DNA of 64,000 nt from Deltaproteobacteria bacterium HGW-Deltaproteobacteria-15. Lineage in GTDB: Bacteria; Desulfobacterota; DSM-4660; Desulfatiglandales; HGW-15. Below, in pieces: positions 34,889 to 43,768 of the stretch. The translations under genes were made by a program, and so were the position numbers. The notes beneath the pieces were generated by a model. The model searched no databases. It was not told the origin of the DNA and was given only the letters and a program-made list of their open reading frames with translations. Numbering within the stretch: the first letter of the stretch is position 1; every line of letters starts with the position of its first letter. Where the stretch lies: the NCBI GenBank assembly GCA_002840535.1, contig PHBH01000059.1, positions 1 to 64,000 of the forward strand. The letters run 5' to 3'.

Positions 34889-36022
34889 TCAAAATGGTTT
34901 CAAAGGAAGCTTTACCGAGAACCTTGTGCCCTTTGCGCTCTCGGATTCCATTGCGATCACACCCCCGTGCTCGTCTACTATTTTTCTGGCGATCATAAGA
35001 CCCAGACCGGTACCCCTGCTTCCTTTTGTGCTGAAAAAAAGCTGGAATACCTTGTTCTTCGTTTCCTCGTCCATGCCGCAGCCGTCGTCCTCAACCTGGT
35101 ATTCGACCGCCCACGCTTCCGGCTTCAGGGTCCTCAGAATTACATGACATTTCCTGGTTGAGCAAGTAATGTCCGTGCACGCATCTATGGCATTGCCGAC
35201 CAGGTTGAGAAGAACCCGATGGATGGATTCAGGGTCGAACCAGGCTTCTGGAAGATTTTCGGCCAGCTCCGCTCTGAATTCAATACCGTTCTCTTCCGCC
35301 TTGGAGACCATCAAATCATAGACTTCACGGGCAGGCAGATTGGGATTACAGAGCCGGTATTCGGGTTCCCTCTCTTTCGCGTAGTTCAGGAGGTCCATGG
35401 CCACACCCCTGATCTTGCCGACATTCCCTTTGATCATCTCCCATCCCTGGGTGAGATAGGTCCTGTTCTCCAGTTCGATTCCCTTTTCAAGAACATACAT
35501 TCCACCCGTCAGGCCGGACGCGATGTTCTTGATTGCATGGGCGAGCCCTGCCACGGTTTGACCTACGGCGGCCAGTCTTTCCACCTCAAGCAGTTTTTGC
35601 GTCTTCTCCTGCACGAGATGTTCAAGATCTTCCGTATACTCCTTGAGTTTTTCTTTGTAGGAAATCCTTTCCATTGCTCTCTTCAGAGCGATCTCGAGGA
35701 CATCGTCGCCTACAGGTTTCATGATGAAGTCGGAAGCTTCATTCTTGAGGCTCTGAATGGCCAGATCCATGTCTCCGTGGCCCGTGATCATGATCACTTC
35801 AGTGTCGGGGCTCTCCTGCTTGATTTTCCGGAGGAGCTGAATCCCGTCCATCCCCGGCATCTTGATGTCGGTCAGGACAACGGCAGGCTGCGTCTTTCCA
35901 AAGATGTCCAAGGCTTTCTCCCCGCTTTCCGCAGTGAATACCTCGTATCCCCGGTCGGCCAGAGAGATACCCAGGACCTTCAAAATCCCCGGTTCATCAT
36001 CCACGAGCAGCATCTTCATCAT
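34889..36022 (-). CDS. Receiver-histidine kinase fusion
   Basis: A soluble protein of 377 residues. The receiver at ~1-120 (KMLLVDDEPG, Asp in VVLTDIKMPGMDG, Thr in MITGHG) is followed by a coiled coil and a transmitter with H-box AGLAHAIKNIASGLTGGMYV and HATPase boxes NLVGNAIDAC, DDGCGMD, RGTGLGLMI. It overlaps the kinase gene upstream by 26 bp. ATG 36022 is preferred; a GTG at 36037 is an alternative. It could take phosphate from the heme-type kinase and pass it on. Confidence 0.88.
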   Translation of the reverse strand: MMKMLLVDDEPGILKVLGISLADRGYEVFTAESGEKALDIFGKTQPAVVLTDIKMPGMDGIQLLRKIKQESPDTEVIMITGHGDMDLAIQSLKNEASDFIMKPVGDDVLEIALKRAMERISYKEKLKEYTEDLEHLVQEKTQKLLEVERLAAVGQTVAGLAHAIKNIASGLTGGMYVLEKGIELENRTYLTQGWEMIKGNVGKIRGVAMDLLNYAKEREPEYRLCNPNLPAREVYDLMVSKAEENGIEFRAELAENLPEAWFDPESIHRVLLNLVGNAIDACTDITCSTRKCHVILRTLKPEAWAVEYQVEDDGCGMDEETKNKVFQLFFSTKGSRGTGLGLMIARKIVDEHGGVIAMESESAKGTRFSVKLPLKPF

Positions 36023-38300
36023 CTTCAGAAGACTCACTCCCTGTTGGGAATCGAACTATAAAAGAGGACCCTTTGCCCTCCTCGGTCTTCACGTTGATGG
36101 TTCCGTCATAGTCGCTCACAATACCGTAACTGATGGACAGTCCCAGCCCCGTGCCCTTGCCTGCCTTCTTTGTTGTAAAGAAGGGTTCAAAAAGCTTGTC
36201 CAGTATGGCGCCGGGAATGCCGGTGCCGTTGTCGGTGATTGAAGCACTGACCATCCCTTCTTCCATGCTTGTCTTCAGGAGTATTCTCTTTGTCTCCTGT
36301 TCCGGACGACCTTCTTCCCACTTCCTCTCGATGGCATCCCTGGCATTGATTAACAGATTGATGAATACCTGTTCGAGCCTGTTCGCATCAGCCCATATGA
36401 GTGGAAGATTCGAATCCAGATCCAGTACGACCTCGATCTCTCTCAGTTTCAGTTGCTGTTGAAAAAAATCCAGAGACTTGATCAGCACCTGGTTGATCTG
36501 GGTTTTCTCCTTGGAGACCTCCGATTTGCGGCCGAATTCCCGCATGTGGTTGATGATTTTGGAAGCCCTGTCCACATGGCTGTCGATTTCCTGGGACATG
36601 GTTCGCAAAATATCCCTTTCGATCGGCTCATCCCTTATCACCTTTCTGTTGAGAAAACCACAGGCCGTTTTGATGACCGACAAAGGCTGATTCAGCTCGT
36701 GGGCCATGCCGGTGGCCATTTCACCCAGAGTCGCCATCTTGCTCGCCTGAATAAGCTGCTGCTCCGCGAGCAAACGGGCCGTGATATCGCTCGTGGTGAC
36801 GAGAAAGACCTTTCTCCCGGAGTATTCCGAATTGGCAATGCGGATATTCACAAAAATAGCCGTTCCGTCCTTCCTTATCTGTTTCATGCGGTCGATGCTG
36901 CCTTTGTCCTTCAGCATGGAAGGATATCCCTGGCGATCAGCCCCCTCCATCAGGGATAGGAAAGAAGTCCCGACCAAATCTTCTTTGTCGAAGCCGTACA
37001 CAGCCGTAACGCTTTGGTTGCAATCGAGAATCGTCAAATGCTCGCAGCTCAACACGAAAAGGGGGTTTGGAATGGTATTGAAGATGATCCTGTACTTTTC
37101 TTCCGATCTCTGGACCTCCCTTTCAAGGGTCCGCAAGTTGGTCAAATCAAGGCTCATCTCGATGGCAGCGATCACCTCTCCCTTCGAATTCCTGATCGGA
37201 GAGGTCTTGACCATCCAATAGGTTTGGGTGCCGTCTTTGTTGGTTGCCGCCTCTTCGCTGTAATGGGGTTCACCGTCTTCAAAGGTTTTAAGGACCGGGC
37301 AGATCTCGCACCTTTCGGAACGCCCCTTGTAAGCCTTGTAGCAGAAGTCCCCCCTTTCGGGAGAAAACCGCTCCGCAAATTCGCGGTTATAACGGATGAT
37401 CTTCAGATCTCTTCCCTGCACTGTGATGTAGCAGGGCGCCTCTTCAAAGAGTTGCTGGTATTCATGCCAGTTTTGTTTGATTTCCAACTGCTTTCCCGCG
37501 ATCTCTTCACGCATCTGGTTGATTGCCTCTGCGAGTTGACCCATTTCATCGTCCCGGTCGATTTCTATCTCGTAATCATACTCCCCGTTTCCGATGTGCC
37601 TGGTTCCGGCAATCATGTTCCGGATTGGATGGTTGATGTACCTCACGAGGAAAAATCCGATGACGGTGCCTGAGCCGAGAAAAAGTGCGAGGCCGATCCC
37701 AATGATTCTTCTTTCGTATGCAAGGATCTCGCTGTCCAGTTCGTCCATGGAGACCACCACATCCAGGAGACCGAGAATCTTCTTTTCAGATGAATCAGTA
37801 TGGCAGGAGGTGGATGTGCAGCCCGGCTCATTTGGAATGGTGCTGATAAGACCCAGACGCCGTTCGCCATTATCTGATGTACTGATTCTCACCCTTTGCC
37901 AGAGATCCACCTCTTCCAGGGGAGGCGATTGTTTGTGACAGACATGACAGGCTACGGCCATGATATTCGTCGTCTTTTCGACTTCTTCTCTCACATTGGA
38001 GTGTTTTACTCTGCCTTCCTTGTTATAGATGCGGATCCTCTTGATCCCTTTCTGCGTAGCCACTTTTTCCGTGATCCGGCTGATGTCGTCCCGGGAGTTC
38101 AACATCATTGCGTAGTGGGTGCCGAGCCGAATCGTGTTCCCCAGGCGTTCAACCCCGGCAATCGTGTTCTCCAGGACCTTCTGTCTCTGAACACGAATGT
38201 CAAAAAAAACCCACGCGGCAATGCTCGCCAGAAGGATTATGCCGAACCAGAAGAGGAGCCGGAAGCTCAGGCTCTTGTAAATGTGGAAGATCCTCTGCAA
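35997..38300 (-). CDS. Membrane sensor histidine kinase with periplasmic c-type heme motifs
   Basis: A protein of about 767 residues. A membrane segment near residues 15-35 is followed by a periplasmic domain containing CHVCH (CxxCH) and CTSTSCH (Cx4CH), both heme c attachment patterns, then a second membrane segment, HAMP, a PAS with a cysteine cluster (FCYKAYKGRSERCEICP), a second PAS, H-box GMAHELNQPLSVIKTACGFL and HATPase boxes (NLLINARDA, DNGTGIP, GTGLGLSI). The start is uncertain: TTG 38300, just after the stop of the DsrK-like gene, is preferred; an earlier start at 38363 would overlap it. Co-transcription with a quinone/cytochrome-type redox pair fits redox sensing. Confidence 0.87.
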   Translation of the reverse strand: MQRIFHIYKSLSFRLLFWFGIILLASIAAWVFFDIRVQRQKVLENTIAGVERLGNTIRLGTHYAMMLNSRDDISRITEKVATQKGIKRIRIYNKEGRVKHSNVREEVEKTTNIMAVACHVCHKQSPPLEEVDLWQRVRISTSDNGERRLGLISTIPNEPGCTSTSCHTDSSEKKILGLLDVVVSMDELDSEILAYERRIIGIGLALFLGSGTVIGFFLVRYINHPIRNMIAGTRHIGNGEYDYEIEIDRDDEMGQLAEAINQMREEIAGKQLEIKQNWHEYQQLFEEAPCYITVQGRDLKIIRYNREFAERFSPERGDFCYKAYKGRSERCEICPVLKTFEDGEPHYSEEAATNKDGTQTYWMVKTSPIRNSKGEVIAAIEMSLDLTNLRTLEREVQRSEEKYRIIFNTIPNPLFVLSCEHLTILDCNQSVTAVYGFDKEDLVGTSFLSLMEGADRQGYPSMLKDKGSIDRMKQIRKDGTAIFVNIRIANSEYSGRKVFLVTTSDITARLLAEQQLIQASKMATLGEMATGMAHELNQPLSVIKTACGFLNRKVIRDEPIERDILRTMSQEIDSHVDRASKIINHMREFGRKSEVSKEKTQINQVLIKSLDFFQQQLKLREIEVVLDLDSNLPLIWADANRLEQVFINLLINARDAIERKWEEGRPEQETKRILLKTSMEEGMVSASITDNGTGIPGAILDKLFEPFFTTKKAGKGTGLGLSISYGIVSDYDGTINVKTEEGKGSSFIVRFPTGSESSEDDEDAARG

Positions 38301-38307
38301 GTCACAC

Positions 38308-39606
38308 CTACTCTTCCTCCTCTTTTGGGAGCATTTCCTCCGGAATCTCCATTTTCTCCGCAATCACTTCCTTGAAGTGAACGGCCTTTGCATCGATCTT
38401 GTATTCCTTGATGAGATCCCGGATCTGGTCTATGCAGTTGTGGCAGGGAACCAGGACGAGTTTTGCACCTGTCTCGCGGATCTGGTCCGCTTTGACCTTC
38501 CCGGCAGCCAACCGGTCTTTCTTCATCTCCCCGCCCATAGGCATGGCGCCCCCGCCGCCGGCGCAGCAATAGTTGTAATTGCCATGTTTTTTCATTGGCC
38601 GGAAGTCCTCGGAGATCATTTCAGCCAGGCGGCGATTCTTTTCCGCAAGTCCTCCGTTCCGGACGACGTTGCAGGGATCCTGAACCGTCGTGGGAACCTT
38701 GATTTTCTCCTTGAGCTTTATCCGGCCGTCGCGGATGTAATCGTGGAAGAGTTCGACGGAGTGAATGACTTCCTGTTTGGGCTCGTATCCCATCCAGATG
38801 GGCGCTTCGTACCGAAGCGCTCGGTAGGCATGGCCTCACTCGGTTATGGCGATCTGTTTCACCCCCAGTTCTTCGGCCCGTTTGAAGGTATTCTCCGCAA
38901 TCGACCTTGCCGTTTGTGCGTCATTGACGAACATGGCCAGATTGGTGGCATCCCACCCTTTTTCGCTTGGAAAGGTCCAGTCCTCGCCGGCCACATGGAA
39001 AATCTTGGCCATTTCCATGATGTCCTGGGGATAGAACTTGGGCTCGCGGGCATTGACCGTGTACATGATCTTGGCGCCCTGTTTATCGATGGGGATTTTC
39101 AGCCCCGCAAGCTCCTCTGCAGTCTCCTCTTCGCACCACTCCAGCGTCTCGATCCAGTCTTCCTTGGTGATCGCCATCTGATTGCCGGACTCCTGATAAT
39201 TCGCCACCGCCTTGGCAAGACCCTCCGGCACCATTCCCACCGAGGTCAGGAGACCCCTCAGGAGAGATATCATCATGGCAATGTCGATCCCGAAAGGGCA
39301 GTAGAGGGAGCACCGCCGGCACATATTGCACTCGTGGTAGATGGTCTTGTAGACCTCCTGCAGATAAGCCTTGTCCACCTTTCCCTTTTTCCTCAGGATG
39401 TCCTTCAGGAATCGGATCTTGTAGGAAGGGATCATTTTCGGCTCTTTTCCGTTGGAGAGGTAGAAATGACACGTGTCGGAGCAGAGACCGCAATGGGCGC
39501 AGATCTTCATCCAGGTCTTGAATCGCGCCCCCATTCGGGGCTTCAAGAATTCCAGGATGCGCGACTCCAGATGCTCTTCGGTAGCCAGTTGCTTTTCCTC
39601 ACTCAT
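38308..39606 (-). CDS. DsrK/TmcB/HmcF-like Fe-S subunit, selenoprotein (Sec257)
   Basis: A protein of 432 residues if UGA at 38836-38838 is selenocysteine. N-terminal [4Fe-4S] motifs CAHCGLCSDTC and CNMCRRCSLYCPFG; C-terminal CCG domain with VKQIAITE-U-GHAYRALRYE at the UGA (family: ECGHA), QDPCNVVRNG, NYCCAGGGG and CHNCIDQI. The frame runs 176 more codons after the UGA. Tail PKEEEE. With the NarI-like protein upstream it resembles the DsrMK/TmcCB/HmcEF pairs that connect membrane quinone or cytochrome c to the cytoplasm. AAGGAG precedes ATG 39606. Paralog of the protein at 15447. Confidence 0.9.
38802..38820 (-). promoter_or_regulatory. SECIS-like hairpin in the DsrK-like gene
   Basis: GCGCTTCG-GTA-CGAAGCGC starts 16 nt after the UGA: a perfect 8-bp stem with G first in the loop. 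The strongest of the four. Confidence 0.75.
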
Positions 39607-39666
39607 TTTCCAACTCCTTGGACCTGTAAGTGGAATTCCATGGTCATTTTCAACGATACCCCCCTG

Positions 39667-40332
39667 TCAGATGGAGTACCCCCTTCTCCCGAATTCGATT
39701 GCAGTCGCCCCACGGGACAAAAAGAAAAGGACGAAGTGGGAAAGCTTCGTGAAAGGAATGAGAAGAAGCATCAACTCGCCCGACAGAATATGGATCAGCA
39801 TCATGTTGTCGCCGATAAAACCGACGCTGTCGAGCGTCCCATGAGTCAGGAAGTATCCTGTCAGGAACGGAAGACCGGTCACAACCAGAAGCAGGTAGTC
39901 CGATGCGGTGGATATCAGCCGCACCTCCGGGGAAATGATCCGCCTCAAGAGGAAGAAAATCACGATGCCGAGGAGGATGATCGTCATCCAATCCGCAAGG
40001 GAATCGGGGATGGGACTCCACGACCACTCCAGCCGCGATTCCTCCCATAGGGAAATGTGGCCGCTGAACCAGATCGGGACCACGAGGAGACAGATATGGA
40101 AGACATAGGCGAGAATGGTATAAACCGGATTTTTTGCCACGTCCTTGTTAAAGGGGAAAAGCCACCTGCCGATAGTCGCCAGGACGTATTTCCAGCTGAA
40201 ATACCGGTAAATAGCCTTGTCCTTTTGTAGGGAGACATAGAAGAACAGGACAACTCTCAGCAAACTCCCGATCACAAATACCAGAAAGGAAATCCACAAC
40301 AGAGGTCCTACTGCAAAATCATAAAAGTCCAT
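39667..40332 (-). CDS. DsrM/TmcC/NarI-like membrane cytochrome b subunit
   Basis: A protein of 221 residues with five or six membrane helices and histidines spaced for heme b (FHICLLVVPIWFSGHISLW, LTHGTLDSVGF, IHILSGELMLL). The pattern fits the NarI/DsrM family of quinol-interacting diheme cytochromes. ATG 40332 has AAGGAG 9 bases upstream; an earlier ATG at 40341 is too close to it. First gene of the long minus-strand operon, 60 bp before the DsrK-like gene. No cytochrome c3 gene lies nearby. Confidence 0.82.
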   Translation of the reverse strand: MDFYDFAVGPLLWISFLVFVIGSLLRVVLFFYVSLQKDKAIYRYFSWKYVLATIGRWLFPFNKDVAKNPVYTILAYVFHICLLVVPIWFSGHISLWEESRLEWSWSPIPDSLADWMTIILLGIVIFFLLRRIISPEVRLISTASDYLLLVVTGLPFLTGYFLTHGTLDSVGFIGDNMMLIHILSGELMLLLIPFTKLSHFVLFFLSRGATAIEFGRRGYSI

Positions 40333-40782
40333 ATGCTCCATCTCCTTTTTCCCTGTTTTAGACGAGGCGGCATTCGCGAAAATGATTTGGACATCGTCCC
40401 GTTCATCGGATCGGCCTTCTCAAGATAAGAGGTGCAAAGGAACGAGTATCGTAAAACCCGGAAGATGACGACCCGGCGCATGCCGGGTGCAACAGCGAAT
40501 TCGGCGGCTTCAGTAGAGCAGGAATAGGTATATGACAAAAGGACAACGGACGGACTCCCATAAAAGCACGCGTTTGACAACAATCCATCGAGACTCGCAC
40601 CTCGGAGTGCAAATCAGGTGGACCGTCTGCCTCTCCAGCCATGCTTTCGGCCGACGGGGAATTCCTTTTTGTTCAGGCGTTTAGTCAATTTATACTGTCG
40701 CAGGCTTGATGAGTCAACCGGAAAATGGCTGGTGCAGTGCGTCCTGTCACGAAATATGCAAAAGGACTTCTGTCGCAGTACA
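40333..40782. other. Intergenic region, nothing recognised
   Basis: About 450 bp upstream of the DsrM-like gene and downstream of the HD-GYP gene. Only a small hairpin (ACCCGGC-gcat-GCCGGGT at 40471-40488) stands out. A promoter for the minus-strand operon must lie here, but no convincing boxes were found. Confidence 0.4.
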
Positions 40783-42060
40783 CTAGAGGGATTTCCTTTC
40801 CCGCACCGGAGCGTTGCCCGTTTCTACCTCCTCGTCAGGATATCTGAGGGAAATGGATCGCAATACATCGAGGCAGGAGAAAAACGCGTCCATCACCTCC
40901 GGGTCAAAGTGCTTCCCCGATGATCGATGCATCTCTTCGACAATGCGGCTCTCATCCCAGGGTTCCTTGTAACATCTTCTGCAGCAGAGGGCATCATACA
41001 CATCCGCCACGGCCACAATCCTGCCGAACAGAGGAATATCTTCGCCCGATTTTGGCATAGGCAACCCGTCGGGTGTGGTGCACCCTCGGAGAGGATCCTC
41101 GACCGAAAGGTCGATATGGCCCGGATACCCGGTGCCATCCCATTTTTCATGATGATTCAAAGCCACGGTCGCGGCCACTTCTTCGAAGTCCGACTGCACG
41201 TCCTTGAACAGCTTTGCCCCCAGATACGTGTGGCTTTTCATGATTTCGTACTCATCGCAGGTAAGCCGTGCGGGCTTCTTGAGGATCAGGTCGCTGATGG
41301 CCACCTTGCCCACGTCGTGGAGCATGGCGGCCATCCTCAGGAGGTCCTTTCTGCGGCGGACCTCGTCCGCCTTGAGCCCCTTTCCTCTTGCCCACTCTTC
41401 AAAAATCTCGACGGAATATGCTGCAACCCGGTTGACATGGGAGCCTGTTTCCTTGGGGTCTCTCAACTCGGCCATGCTGATCATCCGCAGGATGATGTTC
41501 CTGGTCATCTGCGCCCTCTCAAGGGCAAGGGCTGCACTGTTTGAAAAATGCATGACCAGACCTTCGTCCTCCGGCGAAAAGGGGATGACCTCTCCACCGT
41601 CGTTCCGGGCATTGATGAGCTGCATCACCCCCAGAACATCCTTGCGCTGGTTGGTCATCGGGACTGCCAGAACCGATCTGGTGGAGTAGTCGGAAATTCT
41701 GTCAAAATTGGAATCGAAAGTGAACGGAAAGGAATCGTTCAGAGTGTATGTGTCGGGGATATTGACCGTGGTCATGTTCCTGGCCGCATATCCGGCAATG
41801 GACCTGTTACTGATGGGAATAGAAAAGATGTTGTAGATGAGCTTCTTGCCGGGTTCCAGTCTTTTCTGAAGCGTATCGTTCTGGGTATAGCTGAATTTCA
41901 GCTTTTTGCCTTCCCTCAGGTAAATGGACCCTGCATCCGCATTGAAGAACTTCCTGACGTTGGTGAGTATTCTCTCCAGGAGAAGATCGATATCCTTGGT
42001 CTCATTAAAGTCCATGCTTATTTGAGCGATGATCCCAATCTTTTCTCTTTCAGTCAGCAT
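40783..42060 (-). CDS. GAF and HD-GYP domain protein
   Basis: A protein of 425 residues. A GAF sensor domain at ~15-185 (ERILTNVRKFFNADAGSIYL, VLAVPMTNQRKDVLGVMQLI) is followed by an HD-GYP domain at ~200-400 with MLHDVGKVAI and the signature HHEKWDGTGYP, the marker of cyclic-di-GMP phosphodiesterases. Soluble. ATG 42060 with GAGG upstream was chosen. Stands alone between repeat elements. Confidence 0.92.
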   Translation of the reverse strand: MLTEREKIGIIAQISMDFNETKDIDLLLERILTNVRKFFNADAGSIYLREGKKLKFSYTQNDTLQKRLEPGKKLIYNIFSIPISNRSIAGYAARNMTTVNIPDTYTLNDSFPFTFDSNFDRISDYSTRSVLAVPMTNQRKDVLGVMQLINARNDGGEVIPFSPEDEGLVMHFSNSAALALERAQMTRNIILRMISMAELRDPKETGSHVNRVAAYSVEIFEEWARGKGLKADEVRRRKDLLRMAAMLHDVGKVAISDLILKKPARLTCDEYEIMKSHTYLGAKLFKDVQSDFEEVAATVALNHHEKWDGTGYPGHIDLSVEDPLRGCTTPDGLPMPKSGEDIPLFGRIVAVADVYDALCCRRCYKEPWDESRIVEEMHRSSGKHFDPEVMDAFFSCLDVLRSISLRYPDEEVETGNAPVRERKSL

Positions 42061-42189
42061 ACCGGGAGAATCCTCGCGTTCGGTTTCGGCGGTTCCGGCG
42101 CAGCGGCACCTCATGGAAAACTCGAAACACCATACCCTGTTACCCGCAGGAACACAAGGGAGATGAGGACAAAGAGAACCGCAGAATCA

Positions 42190-42256
42190 GCCACAAAGGC
42201 ACTAAGACTCAAAGAAAATCACAATGCCTTTCTTGGTGTCTTCGTGTCTTGGTGGC
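42190..42256. repeat. Inverted ~8-bp-period repeat element (copy 4)
   Basis: Left arm gccacaaaggcactaagact, centre aaagaaaatcacaatg, right arm ttggtgtcttcgtgtcttgg. Nearly identical to copy 5, 124 bp away. Confidence 0.8.
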
Positions 42257-42313
42257 AAAGTCCGAGGCAGGAGACAGCAAAGGCAAAGAATGTCCAATGT
42301 CGAATGAGAAGAT

Positions 42314-42383
42314 GAGCCATAAAGGCACTGAGACTCAAAGAAAATCACAATGCCATTCTTGGTGTCTTCGTGACTTTGTGGCA
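42314..42383. repeat. Inverted ~8-bp-period repeat element (copy 5)
   Basis: Same centre (aaagaaaatcacaatgcc) and arms as copy 4, so the pair looks like a recent local duplication. Ends 60 bp before the CvpA gene. Confidence 0.8.
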
Positions 42384-42443
42384 GGGGTTTTTACCAGCAA
42401 AGCGCGCTTGACGTACGCTTCGGATCTCTGTTAGAAGTCACCT

Positions 42444-43007
42444 ATGAATCTGCTTGATATCCTTATTCTCTCCACTGTTCTTTTCTTCATCATCAAGGGA
42501 TTGATCCGAGGATTCATTCGCGAAATCGCTTCCCTTGCCGGCGTTGTGCTCGGCATAATTCTCGCTGCCCGATATCAATATGAATTGACTGAAGTCACCA
42601 AACAGTTTCTGAACCCAAGCCCGTACCTCCCGCTAATCAGTTTCATCGTAATTTTCATCTGTGTAGTTGTGGGATGCAATCTGTTGGGCTGGCTCGTTCG
42701 AATGGTCTTGAGAAAGGCGCCTCTGGGATGGGTGGACAGACTTCTAGGCCTGTGCTTCGCCCTGGTCAAGGGGGTGGTCATTACCTATCTTGTCATTGTC
42801 GTCCTCACCTTTTTCCTGCCCAGCGGCACACCCCTTATTGCCCGCTCAAAGGTCTGTCCCTGGATTGTCGTCTCGTACCAAACCATGGCAGGCCTGATCT
42901 CACCGGATCATTACCAGAGATGGAAACAGCGGTTCATCCAGAAAACAGGGGAGTTGAGCGACACGATCCCAGCTGGCAAAACGGAGCTCCCGGAGAAGAA
43001 TGGATAG
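42444..43007 (+). CDS. cvpA: CvpA family membrane protein
   Basis: A protein of 187 residues with four membrane helices at the N-terminus (LDILILSTVLFFIIKGLIRG, ASLAGVVLGIILAARYQYE, ISFIVIFICVVVGCNLLGWL, LCFALVKGVVITYLVIVVLT), matching the CvpA/colicin V production family, a small inner-membrane protein of unclear molecular role. It overlaps mazG by 8 bp. Confidence 0.88.
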   Translation: MNLLDILILSTVLFFIIKGLIRGFIREIASLAGVVLGIILAARYQYELTEVTKQFLNPSPYLPLISFIVIFICVVVGCNLLGWLVRMVLRKAPLGWVDRLLGLCFALVKGVVITYLVIVVLTFFLPSGTPLIARSKVCPWIVVSYQTMAGLISPDHYQRWKQRFIQKTGELSDTIPAGKTELPEKNG

Positions 43008-43722
43008 AAACCGCTTATTCAAGGCCCTGGCGGACCTGATTGAACTGGTCGCCAGATTGCGAGGTCCAGGAGGATGCCCCTGGGATGCCAGGCAGACTTT
43101 CGAAACAGTGCGGATGTATCTCCTGGAAGAGGCCTACGAATCACTGGAGGCGATTGAAAGGGGGCAGCCTCTGGAGATCTGCCAGGAGCTCGGCGATCTC
43201 CTTTTTCAGATTCTCTTCCTCTCTCACATGGGTGAGGAAACAGGGGACTTCAGTTTACTTGAAGTTCTGACCGGAATCCACGAAAAGATGGTCAGGAGGC
43301 ATCCTCACATTTTCGGCTCCGCTACCGTGAAAGACGCAGAGGAGGTATCCCTCAACTGGGCGAGAATCAAAAAAGAAGAAAAGAAAGAGCGTCCGGAATC
43401 GGCTTCACCCCTTGACAGCGTCCCCGCAGCCTTGCCTGCCCTCTTGCGAGCACACAGGCTGACCGAGAGGGCATCGAAAGCCGGACTGATCGAAGAGAAG
43501 CCGGGTGAGCTGATGAACCGGATAGGTGAAAGCATCCAGTCGATTGAAAAACTTGAACAGGTGAAGGATCGTGATCTCCTTGGACAGAGGATGGGAGATC
43601 TCCTCCTGGATATCGCCAACCTTGCCAGGACAAAGGGCTTCAATGCGGAAGATCTGCTGCGGATTGCGAATCAAAGGTTCTATAATCGATTCCAGGGGGC
43701 CGAAGAGGGGAAAGCCGGATGA
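43000..43722 (+). CDS. mazG: Nucleoside triphosphate pyrophosphohydrolase MazG
   Basis: A protein of 240 residues of the all-alpha MazG type: LRGPGGCPWDARQTF, EEAYESLEAI with the metal-binding glutamates, and ELGDLLFQILF; a second, shorter MazG-like repeat follows in the C-terminal half. It hydrolyses non-canonical or signalling NTPs to NMP and PPi. The ATG overlaps the cvpA stop. Confidence 0.92.
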   Translation: MDRNRLFKALADLIELVARLRGPGGCPWDARQTFETVRMYLLEEAYESLEAIERGQPLEICQELGDLLFQILFLSHMGEETGDFSLLEVLTGIHEKMVRRHPHIFGSATVKDAEEVSLNWARIKKEEKKERPESASPLDSVPAALPALLRAHRLTERASKAGLIEEKPGELMNRIGESIQSIEKLEQVKDRDLLGQRMGDLLLDIANLARTKGFNAEDLLRIANQRFYNRFQGAEEGKAG

Positions 43723-43768
43723 CTGCAACCTTCGAGCAACCTGCAATCAGTGATGTTTTCAGAGGAAA

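Noticed and set aside
38281..40050. Plus-strand reading frame of 589 codons
   Set aside because: Antisense to the DsrK/DsrM-like genes.
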